Origin: Fusarium oxysporum f. sp. lycopersici 4287
Lineage: Eukaryota; Ascomycota; Sordariomycetes; Hypocreales; Nectriaceae
Length of the DNA: 64,000 nt
Assembly: GCF_000149955.1 (NCBI RefSeq)
Contig: NC_030986.1
Span: 2,239,886-2,303,885 of the forward strand
Direction of reading: 5' to 3'
Position numbers and translations under genes: made by a program. Below are positions 38,919-51,527 of this stretch, piece by piece. The stretch's first letter is position 1, and each line of letters starts with the position of its first letter. The notes under the pieces were generated by a model. That model saw nothing but the letters and a program-made list of their open reading frames with translations. It did no database searches and had not been told where the DNA came from.

Positions 38919-41900
38919 GGCTATATCTCCATTCTGTGTCTGTATGTGAAGACGTCAGAGGGAGGTGAAGTGAGGCTGACAAGTATCAGTAAAATCACAC
39001 CAATGTTGTCCAAAGGTGTGGTGGAAGGAGAAAAGGTGAGCGAATATTGAGCTTGGAAGATATACGCTTCCGAGCTGAAGCCAACTGGGAGACGGTTAGT
39101 TATTGTACTAGATCATTTGTATAAAAGCTGGATGAGATATGAGATGATGGATGGTGTCCATGCATATCAATGCACCGATCACTATATATCATCCATGTAA
39201 CAGACATAGCACACTCATATATTTAAATGGGCAATGTTAACTAACAATCATCAAGCGACTGCTCGGGATTGAGCTTCGGTGATAATCGGATCCAGTGGAA
39301 TTGAATTCACTCGGTTCGATTAAACTCGATTCGACAGTCGGTATAAGTCAACCTCAAGGTATCGACGTTGGGTGGGACGTCGGTAGAGATGAGGTGAGAT
39401 GAGAGGAGATGAGAGGAGTATAGGTGAAGGTATATCGACCAGGAACTCAAAGGCCCTGTATATGGCACAGGCAGGACGAAGGTCAAGAGATCAGAATGTG
39501 AGTTGGGGGGCGGTTGAAGCTATATACAGACTGGGGGTTTCAAAGAGTGGGAAAGGGTGTGCAGACTACCTAAAGCAGTACGGTAGTAGTGGGAACATTG
39601 CAGGCCTAGGATTGTCATGGCCAGCGAGCATGCAACGCCAGATGTTAGTCTTTACTAAGAAAAATGTGCTGTACAGTATGTACCTAGCTAGTCAAGAATA
39701 AGAACAAGATATGAGAGACATGCGAGATGGTGAAAGACAGGAGGTGTGAAGCCTCACTCGAGTGGGTGTGGGCTATGGTGGATAGTGAGTGGATAGGGGG
39801 TGAGACTAGGCTCTGAGCTGCTGATACATGAAACCCTGGTCTACAAACCACCAAGGAGGTCTGGTCTGCCAAGTATTATCCGTACATTATTTACGATCAA
39901 GAGGTCGACTTCTAATTATTACAGCAGAGTTGCATTTCTTTTCGTTAACGTGCAGGGTTGAGAAATGCCCTGCATTGCATTGCATTGTTAAAGAGTCGCA
40001 AAGAGGCACAAGGCAGCACATTAAAGTGTCAATGTAGGGAGAAACAGGAAACAAGGCCACAGCCAATCTGAATCGCCCTCCAAGTTCGTGCCTGAACGAG
40101 TTGAAACTGTAATAATTCCCGCACAACCAATCCAGCTCGACTCGTGCCTTGCGTCGCACAATTCTTTTTGTCCCTCATGTGTCAGTTTATCACTGAAGAC
40201 AAGTGGATACCCCCCTGGTGAGACGGCGCTGGGCACGGTTCATGGACGTTTTAGGGCCACGCAGTTTTTTAGGCCAGGCCCCAGAGGGGAACTGACTATT
40301 CTAGTTGGAGTCGGTCGTCCGGACCTGAGGGGCAGGAGACAGGGGATATTGATGGACTCTAGCGCCATGGCGTTGATGGATTGGAGGAGCATCATGAACG
40401 TGGCACACTCAGGGACGAACAGTCCCTATTCTCTGTGCATACGATCTACTGGAACAGACAGGGGTGATGAGTGGTGAGTGAGCTCAATTCAGTGATTACT
40501 GATTACCACGTATGAGAATGTTGGCCATCTATCAGGACTACAGAACAGTATTTCAACAACCTGAAATACTTTGATGTGCTATCAACGCACCTCAACTCTA
40601 TACCTACTAAGGTATCAAGAACTCTCTTACAGGAGAGTCTCGCATAGAACCCTCATAAATTATAATTTGCTTCGTAGAGATAAGAGCGGCAGGAACTGCT
40701 GTGCCATGTACTGTATTTGCACATTTCTACGCCAAATCCATTCCTGGCAGTTGCTGTAAATAGTTCCTTCCTTGAAATATCTCGATCTACGAGGCAGTAG
40801 CAAGCCGACTCCCAACTTTCCTCACATAATACCGACTTCATGTCTCATCCCTTTTTCCATCATGCTTTACATATTACCAACCTCAGACTTGCATTCAAAA
40901 CTCACCGTCATCGACATATGCCAGGATCCCCCGGATTTGGAGCCTCACCACCTCTTCGTTGAACCCCTCACATATCAACCCGTCTCTCTCTTAGTCTAAC
41001 ATCACGGACACAGACTAGTCCGGTCTTGCCAAGGGTCTAAGACAAGCATGCAGCTGAGCTGAGCAGAACATGCATCTGCGCCTTTCAGCAAGGGAGATTG
41101 ACGAAAACCGGTTGCTTCCAGACCTCACCACTCACCAGTCAAGCCCGTCCATAATAGACGCATCCCATCAAAGCACACAAAAAGCAAAGACAATAAACGG
41201 CTCGGGCCCCTCGGTTAATTCCTCACCCACGATTCCAGAAATGGACGCTACATCAACGATGGATGGTATGTCACCACTCGCTCTAATCACACAAGGTAAT
41301 GGTGCGGTCACGCTGGTAGGATGGCATGGGCTGCAAGGGAGCAGATGGCTACTTGCAAGGTTGCCGATGTCCTCGAAAACGCGGCCTCGCCTGACCCGGC
41401 TGGAATGTGCTGAGATTAAATCAGGCTCGTTGTCTTTCATCTGCCATCATGAAGCCCATGTCTCACTTCGTCACGTCTCGTCTTGCCTGTCGACGATGCG
41501 GTCTAGAATGGGGACGCGCGATAATCAGGTTATTCACGCTCAATAGCTCCCCATGATCTCCTTCCACGGCCCTCTACGATCACACTAATATGAGGGATAG
41601 CGACTCGGCAAAATAGCTTCACGAATACGTGCGGCCTTATTCCATGTGAACTCGGCAGCAGCTGATGAATTGTTGTGTCCTAGAGAATTATGCCGTTCCT
41701 TCCACGAACCATTTTTTTTTGTACCCTTGTCAATCATTGTCACCGTACAATGCATTCTTATCATGGCTCATTCGGCATGACAAGTCACCTCAGGTGAACC
41801 GAGACAAATCAACCGGGCCGGCGAACTGACACCGTGCCTATCAAAAATCGGACTTGTACGGAACACGAAGTACCCGTGTAAAATCATAGGGATTTACAGT

Positions 41901-44900
41901 ATCACTTATCTACCTCCCAAAGCCTCTACACATAAGCAAAACCTGGTTAATGGCGCTGAAACGCCTGCAGCAGACAAGTACTCTTCTTTTGCTCGCGGAG
42001 ATATCAAGCCATGCGCCTAGATCGTTTTCAAGAGACGGCATTATCTGTTGGCTAGGCACAGAGTCGTCCGCTCGTTGAGCTTAGCATTGCTTATTATGCA
42101 ACCTGCCTATTCTTGTTCTGCTGTCCGACAATATCTTTACTTTGCCATCGACCTACAAACTATCACTCGATCATCCTCATCAACAATATATGCTATCTAT
42201 GGTGAACAGCTTCAAGTCACGATGAAAATACGAGGCCGCTTTTACATTTTGTCATTGCTTCAGTAATCATCCCTTCGATCGAGCTGTCACCGTACAAGAT
42301 GCCAAATCGGGATGCACGACGAAATCCCATCGAACATCCTTGGCCTAGAACTTTAGCCATTGTTACCATCTTGGACGGATATTGACCTGTCCGGCACAAG
42401 CTTTCCTGTTTAGGCAGGCTGGCTGGTAAGCCATCGAACAATAAACGGGCCTATCATCTTCACCGTTTGGCTGTCAACGTGGGAAGCTTCCAGGCCCCTG
42501 TCGAACCCCTTTGCCGCCAGCCCTGGCCCAACCTCTTAAAGTCGTCCGTCATTACGTATTGGGCTGAATGCACACAATAGATCTAATCATCTAGTCTAAT
42601 TAGCATTTAACGGTCAGATCAAACGATTGAAACACGAACTTAATAAGACGGCCTGAGACTTTGAGGCTCAGATTCTTGACCTTTCGACGTTCCGGCCGTC
42701 ACCGCCTCAAAAGCCAAGTTTTGTCATGTCCGGTTGTAGACCACCGCAAGGTATTGCAACAAAACCAAGACGGCACTCAACCTGAGCCATGATAGTAAAT
42801 CAGTATCTCGTTACGCTCATCAGAAAGTAACACAAACCAATATAAAGGGAAAAGGTTTCCCGAGCACATAACGACAACCGTTTGTTCACTTTGAGGCTCT
42901 TCCGGAATTTGCGGGTTTTCAAGTCTGTTCCTGTGCCTGACTTTGCTTGTTCCTGGTTCCTGACCGGATCACGCCACTACTGCAGCTGAACAAACAACTT
43001 CCAAGATAACTCCACCTTGAACCTGGTCCACCTCCGCTTCTTGTGTCGGCACCATATGCGCTAGCTGGATAGTGAGCATTTTCTTGATACAGACCGCTAT
43101 ATCGTCTCCTACAGCGGGCCCATTCAATCGAGAATGGCGTTTGGGGTTCACCACTATACTCACTCGGCTGCATTGATACTCCGTGACATATGATTCAGAG
43201 CCCCTTTACTTGGCGCAATCCACCTCATTCGTGACAATACATTATCTATGTGTCTTACATGCAGAGCATAGACTGAGTATCGCGATCGCGATGGTGATGC
43301 ATCTGGCATATCTAACAAAAGCCAGACAAAAGAAAGGGAAAACGAAACAAACGGCCAGAAGTCCAAGCGTTCGCTTAACCCGAGTGAGCCATGGCCTCCG
43401 AGAAGCCAAGCGAAACCATACCGTGATTAACGGGCGGGAAGAGCCTATCAGCGGGACGGCACACAGTCAGATCTTGTGGTTAGTCTCTCTCTCCCTTTCT
43501 CTCTGACCGTGATCCTCTGCGACTAACCCTCTTCTGTCCGGTGCCGGTCTCAGAGGGGGATTCTTCCTTCTAGCGCAACACCTTTTTTGACGAGTCTGAC
43601 TTATCACCAGGCAATTAATTGATCGGCTTCGCTTTCTCCCGCAACTCAATTTTTCAAGTTCTGGCCAACTGCTCTCCACTCCTCAGAGAGCATCAATTGC
43701 ACATTGAGTCAGTCAGTTGAAAGCGACGTCAAGCAACCTTGAAGGTGCATCGCACCCAACTGTCGACCAAACATGCATGTCGCTGTTACAGAGTTTGTTG
43801 CCTCATGACCTGAGAGGCTGAGCAATGCCACTTGCTGGCCAGTATTGAGATCGGATGCTTGGAGGGGTTATGATGAACCATTATACCTTTAGATCCCTGC
43901 CCATGTCCATTTCAAGTGTGGAGAGGACAAACAGGGGTATGCCTGGTTCAGGTCTGAAGGATGTTGGTGAGCTTCTTTCCATTAAAAACTCCTACAGCAT
44001 ACACCGCTTCTTCAGAAATAGATCTTGAGGCAGGACGAGCCCCAGCTGCTTCAGCGCGTTCGTCAGCTTTACAACAACCTGCGGCCACTAGTTATGTAAA
44101 AACGAACAGGCAAGCCTACCGTACTGAGGATTCGATGAGACTACCACTACCGTAACCAACTTTGATAGATATCGGGGCTCCTGCCAAGCCTCTTATCCCA
44201 CATCCCACGAACCGCTACTACCATGAGTTGGTTCTCTGCTGCCGTCCAGCTGTGCATTGGTCTGTACTGTACGGAGTACAGTAAACCCGTCCAAAAAAAA
44301 AAAAAGGTGGTGGGCGACTGAGACCAAGGCCCTCGGTTGGCCAGAAGTGCACACCTCAACTGAAATGGGCTGAAGAGCCAGCCACGCCCAGCCCTTTCTT
44401 ACCTGCCTGATCGCAGTTCTACTGCAAGGCACGAGCCCTCCTGATCATGGCAAAATCTGTGAGGGGTAGGATGGGCATACCTTCAAGATTGAGGTCCAGG
44501 GTCGGCCGCTGGTTGGTCGAATTCGACACCTATTGGTGTTCTCCTCTGTCGCGACTTGGGCGGGGCTGGAAGAATCTCTCAAGACCAAAGTCCGCATCCT
44601 CCTTGTCGTGCCATTCGTCGTGGCCCTCTCCTTTAAGATCATGACGACACCATCAAGAAATGACTTGCAGTAGTAGCTCGAGAGCCTCGGGGCAGCAATC
44701 CCCCGATGGTCTCTTGCCGCTGGTCCACGTGCGGCACGAGGCTGAGCCCGTGACAGGATCGAGCGGGTGAGTTTAATTACCATGTATTACACACGTTCAA
44801 CATTAAGCAGAATCATTATGAGTGGACAGATGGAGTTGATATCAAAATGCAGGGTTTGCGATTCCCATCAGAATATGTTGGATGGAACGATAGACGGGTC

Positions 44901-47900
44901 ATCTCGGTGGCTACTCTCCCCGTCCTTCTTCATGCCGTTGGTACCAGGACGACGATATTAGCATCCTTATTAACTATGCTATATAGAGGCTGCCGTGGTT
45001 TATATTGAACTTGAGTTCTCTGCCTGTCCTGTCTCACGACATAAAAATAACGCAACAAACCATAACAAAGCGATGGCTGCACTCTCAATTTCATGCTATG
45101 TAGGTATGTTTGTACATACATGGGACATGACTGCATCTTCCAGGGTCCTACAGCTGATGCTACCACACATACATGTCCGTTGATACCAGACAAGGGATAT
45201 AGCCCACGAGTTCACAGCCGAGAGCACATCAGCGTCATTGCAAACCCACTCAGTGTGTGTGTTTCTCCTCCCCCGCCGTTTCAAACGCCGGGTTGCTCCA
45301 CCTTGACATTACATCGCGAACGGGTCCCGACGAGACGTGAGATTGTTCTTGGTCAGGTCGGCTTTTACTAATGTATGTACGGTGATCCTTCGCTTCATCA
45401 ACCTTCAGACAATCAATGATTTCTAATCTGCCATCGATACAGCAAGTAGGCTTTGCATATTCTCCTCCAATAGCGATCATTCGCTTGTCCATCCCAATGC
45501 AATCATCCGCATGCGATGAGACCCTGCGGCTTCTTGACAAAGGGCCTAAGGCATTGGTATTGAACGGAAAACTTGGGAATTATGACCTTGATAAGATAAG
45601 CCGATGATCCTATCACTTGATACTCACGGAGGTCTCGGGGTCAATGAGCAACGGACCCAGTGACAGATGGTACTACGCAAGCCAACAAGGTATCTCAAGT
45701 ATATGTCTTGCACGCAACGAACACTCCTGTTCTACGAACATGTTTTGATACACACAGGCCATAGCATGAGTCGTGTGCCCAACGTCGCGAGAGCCGCAAG
45801 CACGAGTAAGCTGCACAAGAAAGAAAGACTACCGGTATAAAAAATAAAGAGACCACTTCAATGCCTATTTTCCATGGCTGTGGCTGGTCTTGGCTTTTGC
45901 ACGGTTGTGAGGCTGCGGCAAGCTAAACTAAGCTGGCAGGGTTCGGCGCAGGCATCATCCCTGCTTAAGATGATGAGTCCGTCCTCAAAGAAAGTGGTCT
46001 GTGTTTTCCGGGGCTTATTAGAATTTTGATGCTTCATTAAATCCGTTAAAGCAATGGACCATAACAGCTTTCTTTACGATCGTTGAGCTCTTTCGAAGAT
46101 GCACACTCTGCACCGGAGTGGACTGCGTTGGCTTGCGTTTGTTGGCCAGTTCTCCACCAATATTTCGTTCACGGTGGCTAATTCGAGACTTACAACTCTA
46201 CTGCAGTCAAGAGGTCACGCAAGTACACCAAGAATAGACCGTTCAAGTGTCAACTCCTCCACAATCCTCACAGAACTTCAGGTATATGTCTCTTTTGTGA
46301 AAAGGGCCCCGTTTCTCCTTGCCACAGGAAGGGTTGGTTGGCTTTGGTCTCCATCTCTACGGCAATACCTATGCACCTAGCTAATGCACTCAAAGCTGAC
46401 TCGCATTCACATATCATCCCTCGGTCCAATCCAGCAGAGACACAAAACAAGATACCCACCGTGAAGTTGAGGGTTATGGACCACTGCTTCTTGATCGTTA
46501 CGGCCCAACTTAGCCAAGTCTCTGCTACACAGACTCCTTCTTTTCATACAAGACGATGCGGCTCTTCAACAGCCCAGCACGAGGCACAAAAGACAGTTCA
46601 CCGGTTTGTGTGATTAGGCAGGGATCTTTGGACAAATAGCAGCTGCAGAAGCCATGAACAAGCCGTGTGCGGTGCCAGCAGATCGTAGGATGGCACAAAC
46701 CTTGATCGTCCTGTTATTTCGCATCCCAAGGCCGTGGTCAAGGTTCTTGCTTCCGTACGACAAACATCTTCTAGGGCTGAGGCAGGGTAGAAGGCCTCAA
46801 AAGTAGGTCACGGCTGGTTAAAGGCAATCTGTTGGTCCATTGCCGTTCCTGAGCCGGTTCCTGGAATACAACCTAGGGTCGCAGAAGTTGGCCGCATGAA
46901 ACGTGGCATGCGAGTTACTGTGTGGTTGCCACCAAATCATCCTCCTCTTCGCGTTCCGTTTTCTTTCAGTAAATGCCGCTCTTTTATTTTTCTACGACTA
47001 TTGACAGCCGAGTTTTGCCAGGTCATGCCGTTGCTGACAGCCCGCTATAAGCCCAATACCACCATGGCCTCATGCGTGTCTGCTTAGTTCTCACCAGTCC
47101 TGAGCCTTTGTGTTTCATATCGTTGTTCTTTTTATCGGTTTCCGGTCAGATCCGTGCCCGAATCTCGATTCAGTTACCGTCAAGACCTTCCAGTGGTTAA
47201 CTTTACCCGAGTTTGGTATTGGACTTTGACTTGACGCATCCATCACGATCTTAACTGTTTGATATTACAAATGCTATCGCCGTGTAGGGTTGTATTTTGC
47301 TTCATTCTGCATAAAACAGACCATGCCACTTTGGGGTCACTATATTATTATATCTTTACTTCCCTCATAAGCCACCAACAATGTACACCACGTACTCTTA
47401 TTTTTGCTTCGGCTATGGAGCTCAGTCCGTGTATAGGGTAACCAACGCTTGATGTCATATCCACAGTCTCTGAGAGGATCAGAGTGAAAATGTGTCATGT
47501 TACATTGTGTTGCAGTATGTTAGACGCCACTGTATCTGGGATTATTCGAGGGCCGCAATGTTTTGGAGGCGTTAATCTGATTCCTGTTCTAACTCATTGT
47601 GCAACTGATCATTGCTTGTTTAGTGATGAATGACTCGTCAAGCCACGCACCAACGGTCTTCCTCCCCTTCCCCAGGTTATTCCCGAGAATAGTTCAAGCC
47701 ACAAACCTGCAATGCCATGAATAAATGTCGTCAAGCTTTATACTTGTGTTTCAGGAGTCGAGGCTGGACAAAGTAGTAAGAGGCGGTGAGTCCACTTCTT
47801 TCCAGGGCATTGATTCATATTCTTTATGTAGGGTAAGATACCTCCAAGGAACAGAGCAATTGTTTTCATGGTCAGCCGAACCATAATGAAGCTCTAGGTG

Positions 47901-48056
47901 CATTCTGTACATATTGTAACTATCACTTCTTTCTTCAATCTCGCCATGTAAAGTGCTTGCTTGATCTAGTATAGTTTGGTTGTTGTATTTAAACTGAAAA
48001 TGAAGATATAAACTCATGGGGTAGGTACCCTGCCAAACAACTCAACCATGATAATA

Positions 48057-48089
<33 letters not shown>

Positions 48090-48171
48090 CACATAAGCAA
48101 CTTGGCTTATCATGCCCATCTAATAGGAGAGCCAGTTAACTTCTATTGAACGACACTTGTCGTCCAATTCC
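38919..48171. other. Gene desert, part 2: no gene recognised over about 9.2 kb
   Basis: Both strands were read for domains and exon chains; none were found. The longest open frame (41070-41546, plus, 158 codons) is Ser/Thr-rich with no motif. Base composition is ordinary, with no long repeat and no transposase or reverse-transcriptase relic visible. It has TACCTACTAAGGTA at 40601-40614, an 11-A run near 44294, a GTAGGTACC at 48021-48029 and a 21-A tract at 48056-48076. Confidence 0.5.
48056..48076. repeat. Poly(A) tract, 21 nt
   Basis: Uninterrupted A run just downstream of the damaged amidoligase gene. Confidence 0.9.
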
Positions 48172-49921
48172 TCACCAAAGGCTGGATAAATCTGGATCCA
48201 AGGCAACTTGCCACTCACCTCCCCAGTCTTGATCAGGAGTTCCCCAAGTGTCTCCCGAATCCTGCTTATCGGAGCCTGCAGGCCAAGACTTTGGATGAGA
48301 TGATGCTCCCGAGTAAGATGATGAGCCACGTACTTGCAGCATCGTGCACTCGAACCATGCTTCCTCAGCTCTGAGCAGACGCTCCTGAAAGCTCTGTATA
48401 CACACCGAGATCCCTCAGGAAGTTTAAGATATCGTATGTGTACTCGCGAGATACGTTGTCCCGGGAGAGCTTGCCAATGACACGCATGAGCTGTGAAGGT
48501 TCCGCGTCTCGTGCCCACTCGAGCATACGACACTGTATCTTAATCCAGGTGACGATCCATTCGGCATAGAGGCTACCGGCTGCGAGCCGAGACTCGACAG
48601 TGCCGTGAGTCTCCTTTCTTATCAAGGGCGGTATCTCTCCCATCAACTGAACTTTCCAGTTGTAACTGTAACATTTCTCCAAAGTGGTATTGTCACACAT
48701 GAGATGTGCGGCCTGATGCACACCCACGTCTCAGGCCAGGAGCTCAGTGACTCCTCTCCAAGCAACCTTTGAGGCTTTCAGTGAGTCATCATCATCACCA
48801 CCTTTGTCATGATCCATATCATAAACGGGTGACGGGATGTCCGCTTGCCTTGATACAGCCTTTAGTTTCTTCCGTTGCTCGTCTAGCAAAGGCACGCCAT
48901 CAGATGACCTACAAGAAGCGGTTGACTGGGAGGCTGGAAAATCGAGCTGTGGAGGTAGATCACGACGGGTACAGTTAGATTCATCATCTAACTGTTTAGC
49001 CTTATCCTGATTGATTAACTCTCTGACATGGGGCATATAACGAACTTCTCGCCGAACTCCCTTGGCCTTCCTTGGTCGATCGAAAGGTTTACCGTCTTCG
49101 CACTCGTAGTCGGAATCATCACTTTCACACTCAGGATCAAGGAATCTTCCATCGTCTTCCTTCTCACGGGCTTCGCGAAGAGGTTCGATCAGTGTCACAC
49201 TAGAAGCAACAGGATCTCCTCCGAGTTTCCTCGCCTGTGAAATATATCGAGGTATAAAATTCAGCCCCGTGACTTCTCGCCGTGCCATATCTGCAGTTAC
49301 GTTGTCACTCAACTCAATACCAGTAAAGCGTCGGATAGACTTGGAGTAACGAGCAAAACTTCGCGCTGGGCAATGGAGAGTAGATAGCACCGGGTCGGAT
49401 GCCCACTGGAGGGCCGCGTGGTTTCTCGACGCATGCATGTCCATCTGATGGGGCCCGTTGCCGACATGAACATGGAAGTCACATGAGGTATTGACCCGAA
49501 GACGCAAGCTATTAGTCAAAAGTCTAACAACTACTGACACAAGCCAGTATGCCTCATCGTAAGCATACATCGGTGGGCTTGCTATCTCCACAGCATCCCA
49601 CGCATAGGCCTCATTCTTCCATTCTGTTCCAGACTCTGACACTGACCCGTCTGTCGTGACGATCCATGGATATCCCTTCGTTTCAGACTTCTTTGGGACG
49701 TAACTCGCTTCTACCGTCCTTGCATAGAAATTATGATCTCGTGGCAATTCTAAAACTGCTGTTACGCCATCAAGGTGGCCCGCGACTGGCGCAAGGCCAG
49801 AGATGCTGTCGTCTGCTTCAACTTTCCTTGGGTTTAGAGGCACCAGGAATTCTAGCTCAAAACCGAAGCTGGCGCGCGGAGGCCGAGTATACTTGGTCGT
49901 CGTGCTTATGGTCCGTCTCAT
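48172..49921 (-). pseudogene. Fungal amidoligase-like gene with a premature stop and a frameshift
   Basis: The first 396 codons run from ATG 49921 to a TGA at 48731-48733. They contain the start of the putative amidoligase fold (glutamine-synthetase-like superfamily): ASFGFELEFLVPL, TTDGSVS, AVEIASPPM and SCDFHVHVGNGP, which carry the Glu and His residues expected at the metal/ATP site. After the TGA the same frame continues with family-like sequence (GVHQAAHLM, AGSLYAEWIVTWIKIQCRMLEWARD split by position 48560, RDLGVYTE). At 48388-48390 one extra T shifts the frame; the next frame continues with QERLLRAEEAWFECTML and ends at 48172. Without both lesions the product would be about 582 residues. 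It could be a decaying gene or carry sequencing errors. Amidoligases join amines to carboxylates; the fungal substrates are unknown to me. Confidence 0.75.
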
Positions 49922-50801
49922 TGGTAACGCGAGGCTCCATCTTGGCTTTCTGCTCGGAAGCAAGTTGATTCCGAGTATTGGTAGTAATGTTCCGCTTCCC
50001 CATGTTCAAATATGGTCCTTATGCTTGAGTGATCAACAGAGAGCCTGCTCTATTGTTCCGAAGTTACCAAAATGTATAATGCTTCAATCCTCGACTTTCG
50101 ATACCAGATGCTATGAGCTGTTTGAGATTGTTGGACCCGGAGATGGCATCGACTCTTTATATGTACATGACTTGAGACAGTTCGGTTCCTGTTCGTTAGT
50201 TGTTAGCATGCTACCAAGGCGACCTTTTCAAGACATAAAGTTGCCATCTTCGGCAACTCAGAGGGTTAACACACGCTGGGTCGAGAGAACATCCCGGCAA
50301 TTCGGTGTACAATCACACAAAGAATTGGCACAATATCCATAGTCCAAAGGTTTTTCAGAGGGGTGAAAGGTCAAGCCATTGTTTCTTTGTCTTGTTCCAA
50401 GTGATCGAGTTTTCCTACTCCTTTCGCCTCTTGCTATGAACGTATTGAATTGCAAAGCATAAACAAATAATCGCCACCCTCGCCAGTGCACCTCTCCGTC
50501 GTCCCCATGAAAGGCGCACAACACCCCCGGTCCTTCAATCCGCCAGTCGGTACGCCGAAGCGTGTCATTACCTCGTCCAAGCTTTAACAAAGCTACATCG
50601 TTGGGTCTTAAACTCATCAAAAGGTATCGCATTGCACGTCGAAAAGGTGTATTGTATAATAAAATGGGCAAGAGAAGTGAAGAACGGTGCACGGGGTAGG
50701 CTCTGACCTGTTACTCATCGGCCAAGGGTGGCACGTGATGGGGAGCCAGGATATTGCCGTAGCACTGCTGAAGCAGCACCTCATGCTTCAACCTCCAACA
50801 C
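49922..50801. other. Intergenic between amidoligase-like and DUF7707 genes
   Basis: About 0.9 kb holding the upstream region of the amidoligase-like gene and the 3' region of the DUF7707 gene. A 144-codon minus-strand frame at 50258-50692 has no motif and is probably chance. Confidence 0.5.
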
Positions 50802-51527
50802 TTAGATGAGGTAGGCAAGCATGCCGAGAGCGACAGCGGCGGCCGCACCCCTGCCCGCTGGCGCCATGGTAGGGGCAGCGAAACCATCGGATGTCGTCGA
50901 TGTCACGGACTCGGCAGTGCCAGTAGCTGCCGATGAGGCACGAGTGGCAGATGTAGTAGCAGTGTCGCTAGCGGTGCTGGTAGTATCGTCGTTGTCGTCG
51001 CTGACCACGTCCTTAGGGGGGTTCTGCTTGGCGCATTTGTCGTCGATCTTGGAAGTGCATTCCCTCTGACCAGATTGGCTGCCAGTGTTCTGCGAAATGC
51101 ACTGGCTGAAGAGCTCCTGGCAAATGAAGGTAGGCATGGTCTGGGTGTAGTACTGGAGACCGGGGGTCGAGCTGTTAGAGGAGCAAGTGCATTCCCACTT
51201 GAGATCGTTCTTGATGAAGTGTTAGCATCGTTCAAGTTGACGAGAAAGTGATTTGAACAGCACTACATACCTCGGTACATTTATTTTCGTTGGTATCGTC
51301 CTTGCAAAGAGCATCACAGGTGTTCTGCTGTCACCACACCAGGAAGCTGTGAAATGTTAGCACGCCGGTGAACATTTGTGAGTTTTCTATTCTCAGCACG
51401 TACATCTGGTAGCGAGATCCACAGTATTGGGGTCAATTGTCATGTCAAGGGAACTCTTGTAGTCCTTGACAGACTGGGCCGAGACGGCCGAGACGGCCAT
51501 GGCGAGGAGGGCAAAAGATGAACGCAT
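50802..51527 (-). CDS. Secreted DUF7707-type cysteine-rich protein, probably GPI-anchored, with a frameshift
   Basis: Three exons, 51404-51527, 51271-51346 and 50802-51209, with introns GTACGT...CACAG and GTATGT...CAAG. It starts with a signal peptide (MRSSFALLAMAVSAVSAQS), then IDPNTVDLATR joined to SSWC, then NTCDALCKDDTNENKCTE, DLKWECTCSS, and YYTQTMPTFICQELFSQCI. The cysteine pattern is that of the DUF7707 family of fungal surface proteins. A Ser/Thr-rich stretch and a hydrophobic end (AAAAVALGMLAYLI) suggest a GPI anchor. Exon 2 has 76 bases but 77 are needed for the phases to agree; the missing base falls at about 51330-51332, just after WCG. With it, the product would be 202 residues. 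Function unknown; it may be a cell-wall or surface protein. Confidence 0.8.

Noticed and set aside
41070..41546. Plus-strand open frame of 158 codons in the second gene desert
   Set aside because: It has no motif or signal peptide and no neighbouring exons; overlapping minus-strand frames are equally open.
48680..48760. Intron GTTGCT...CATCAG of 54 bases that would remove the amidoligase TGA
   Set aside because: The donor is poor, there is no good branch site, and it would remove the GVTELLA...GVHQ segment that looks conserved in the family.
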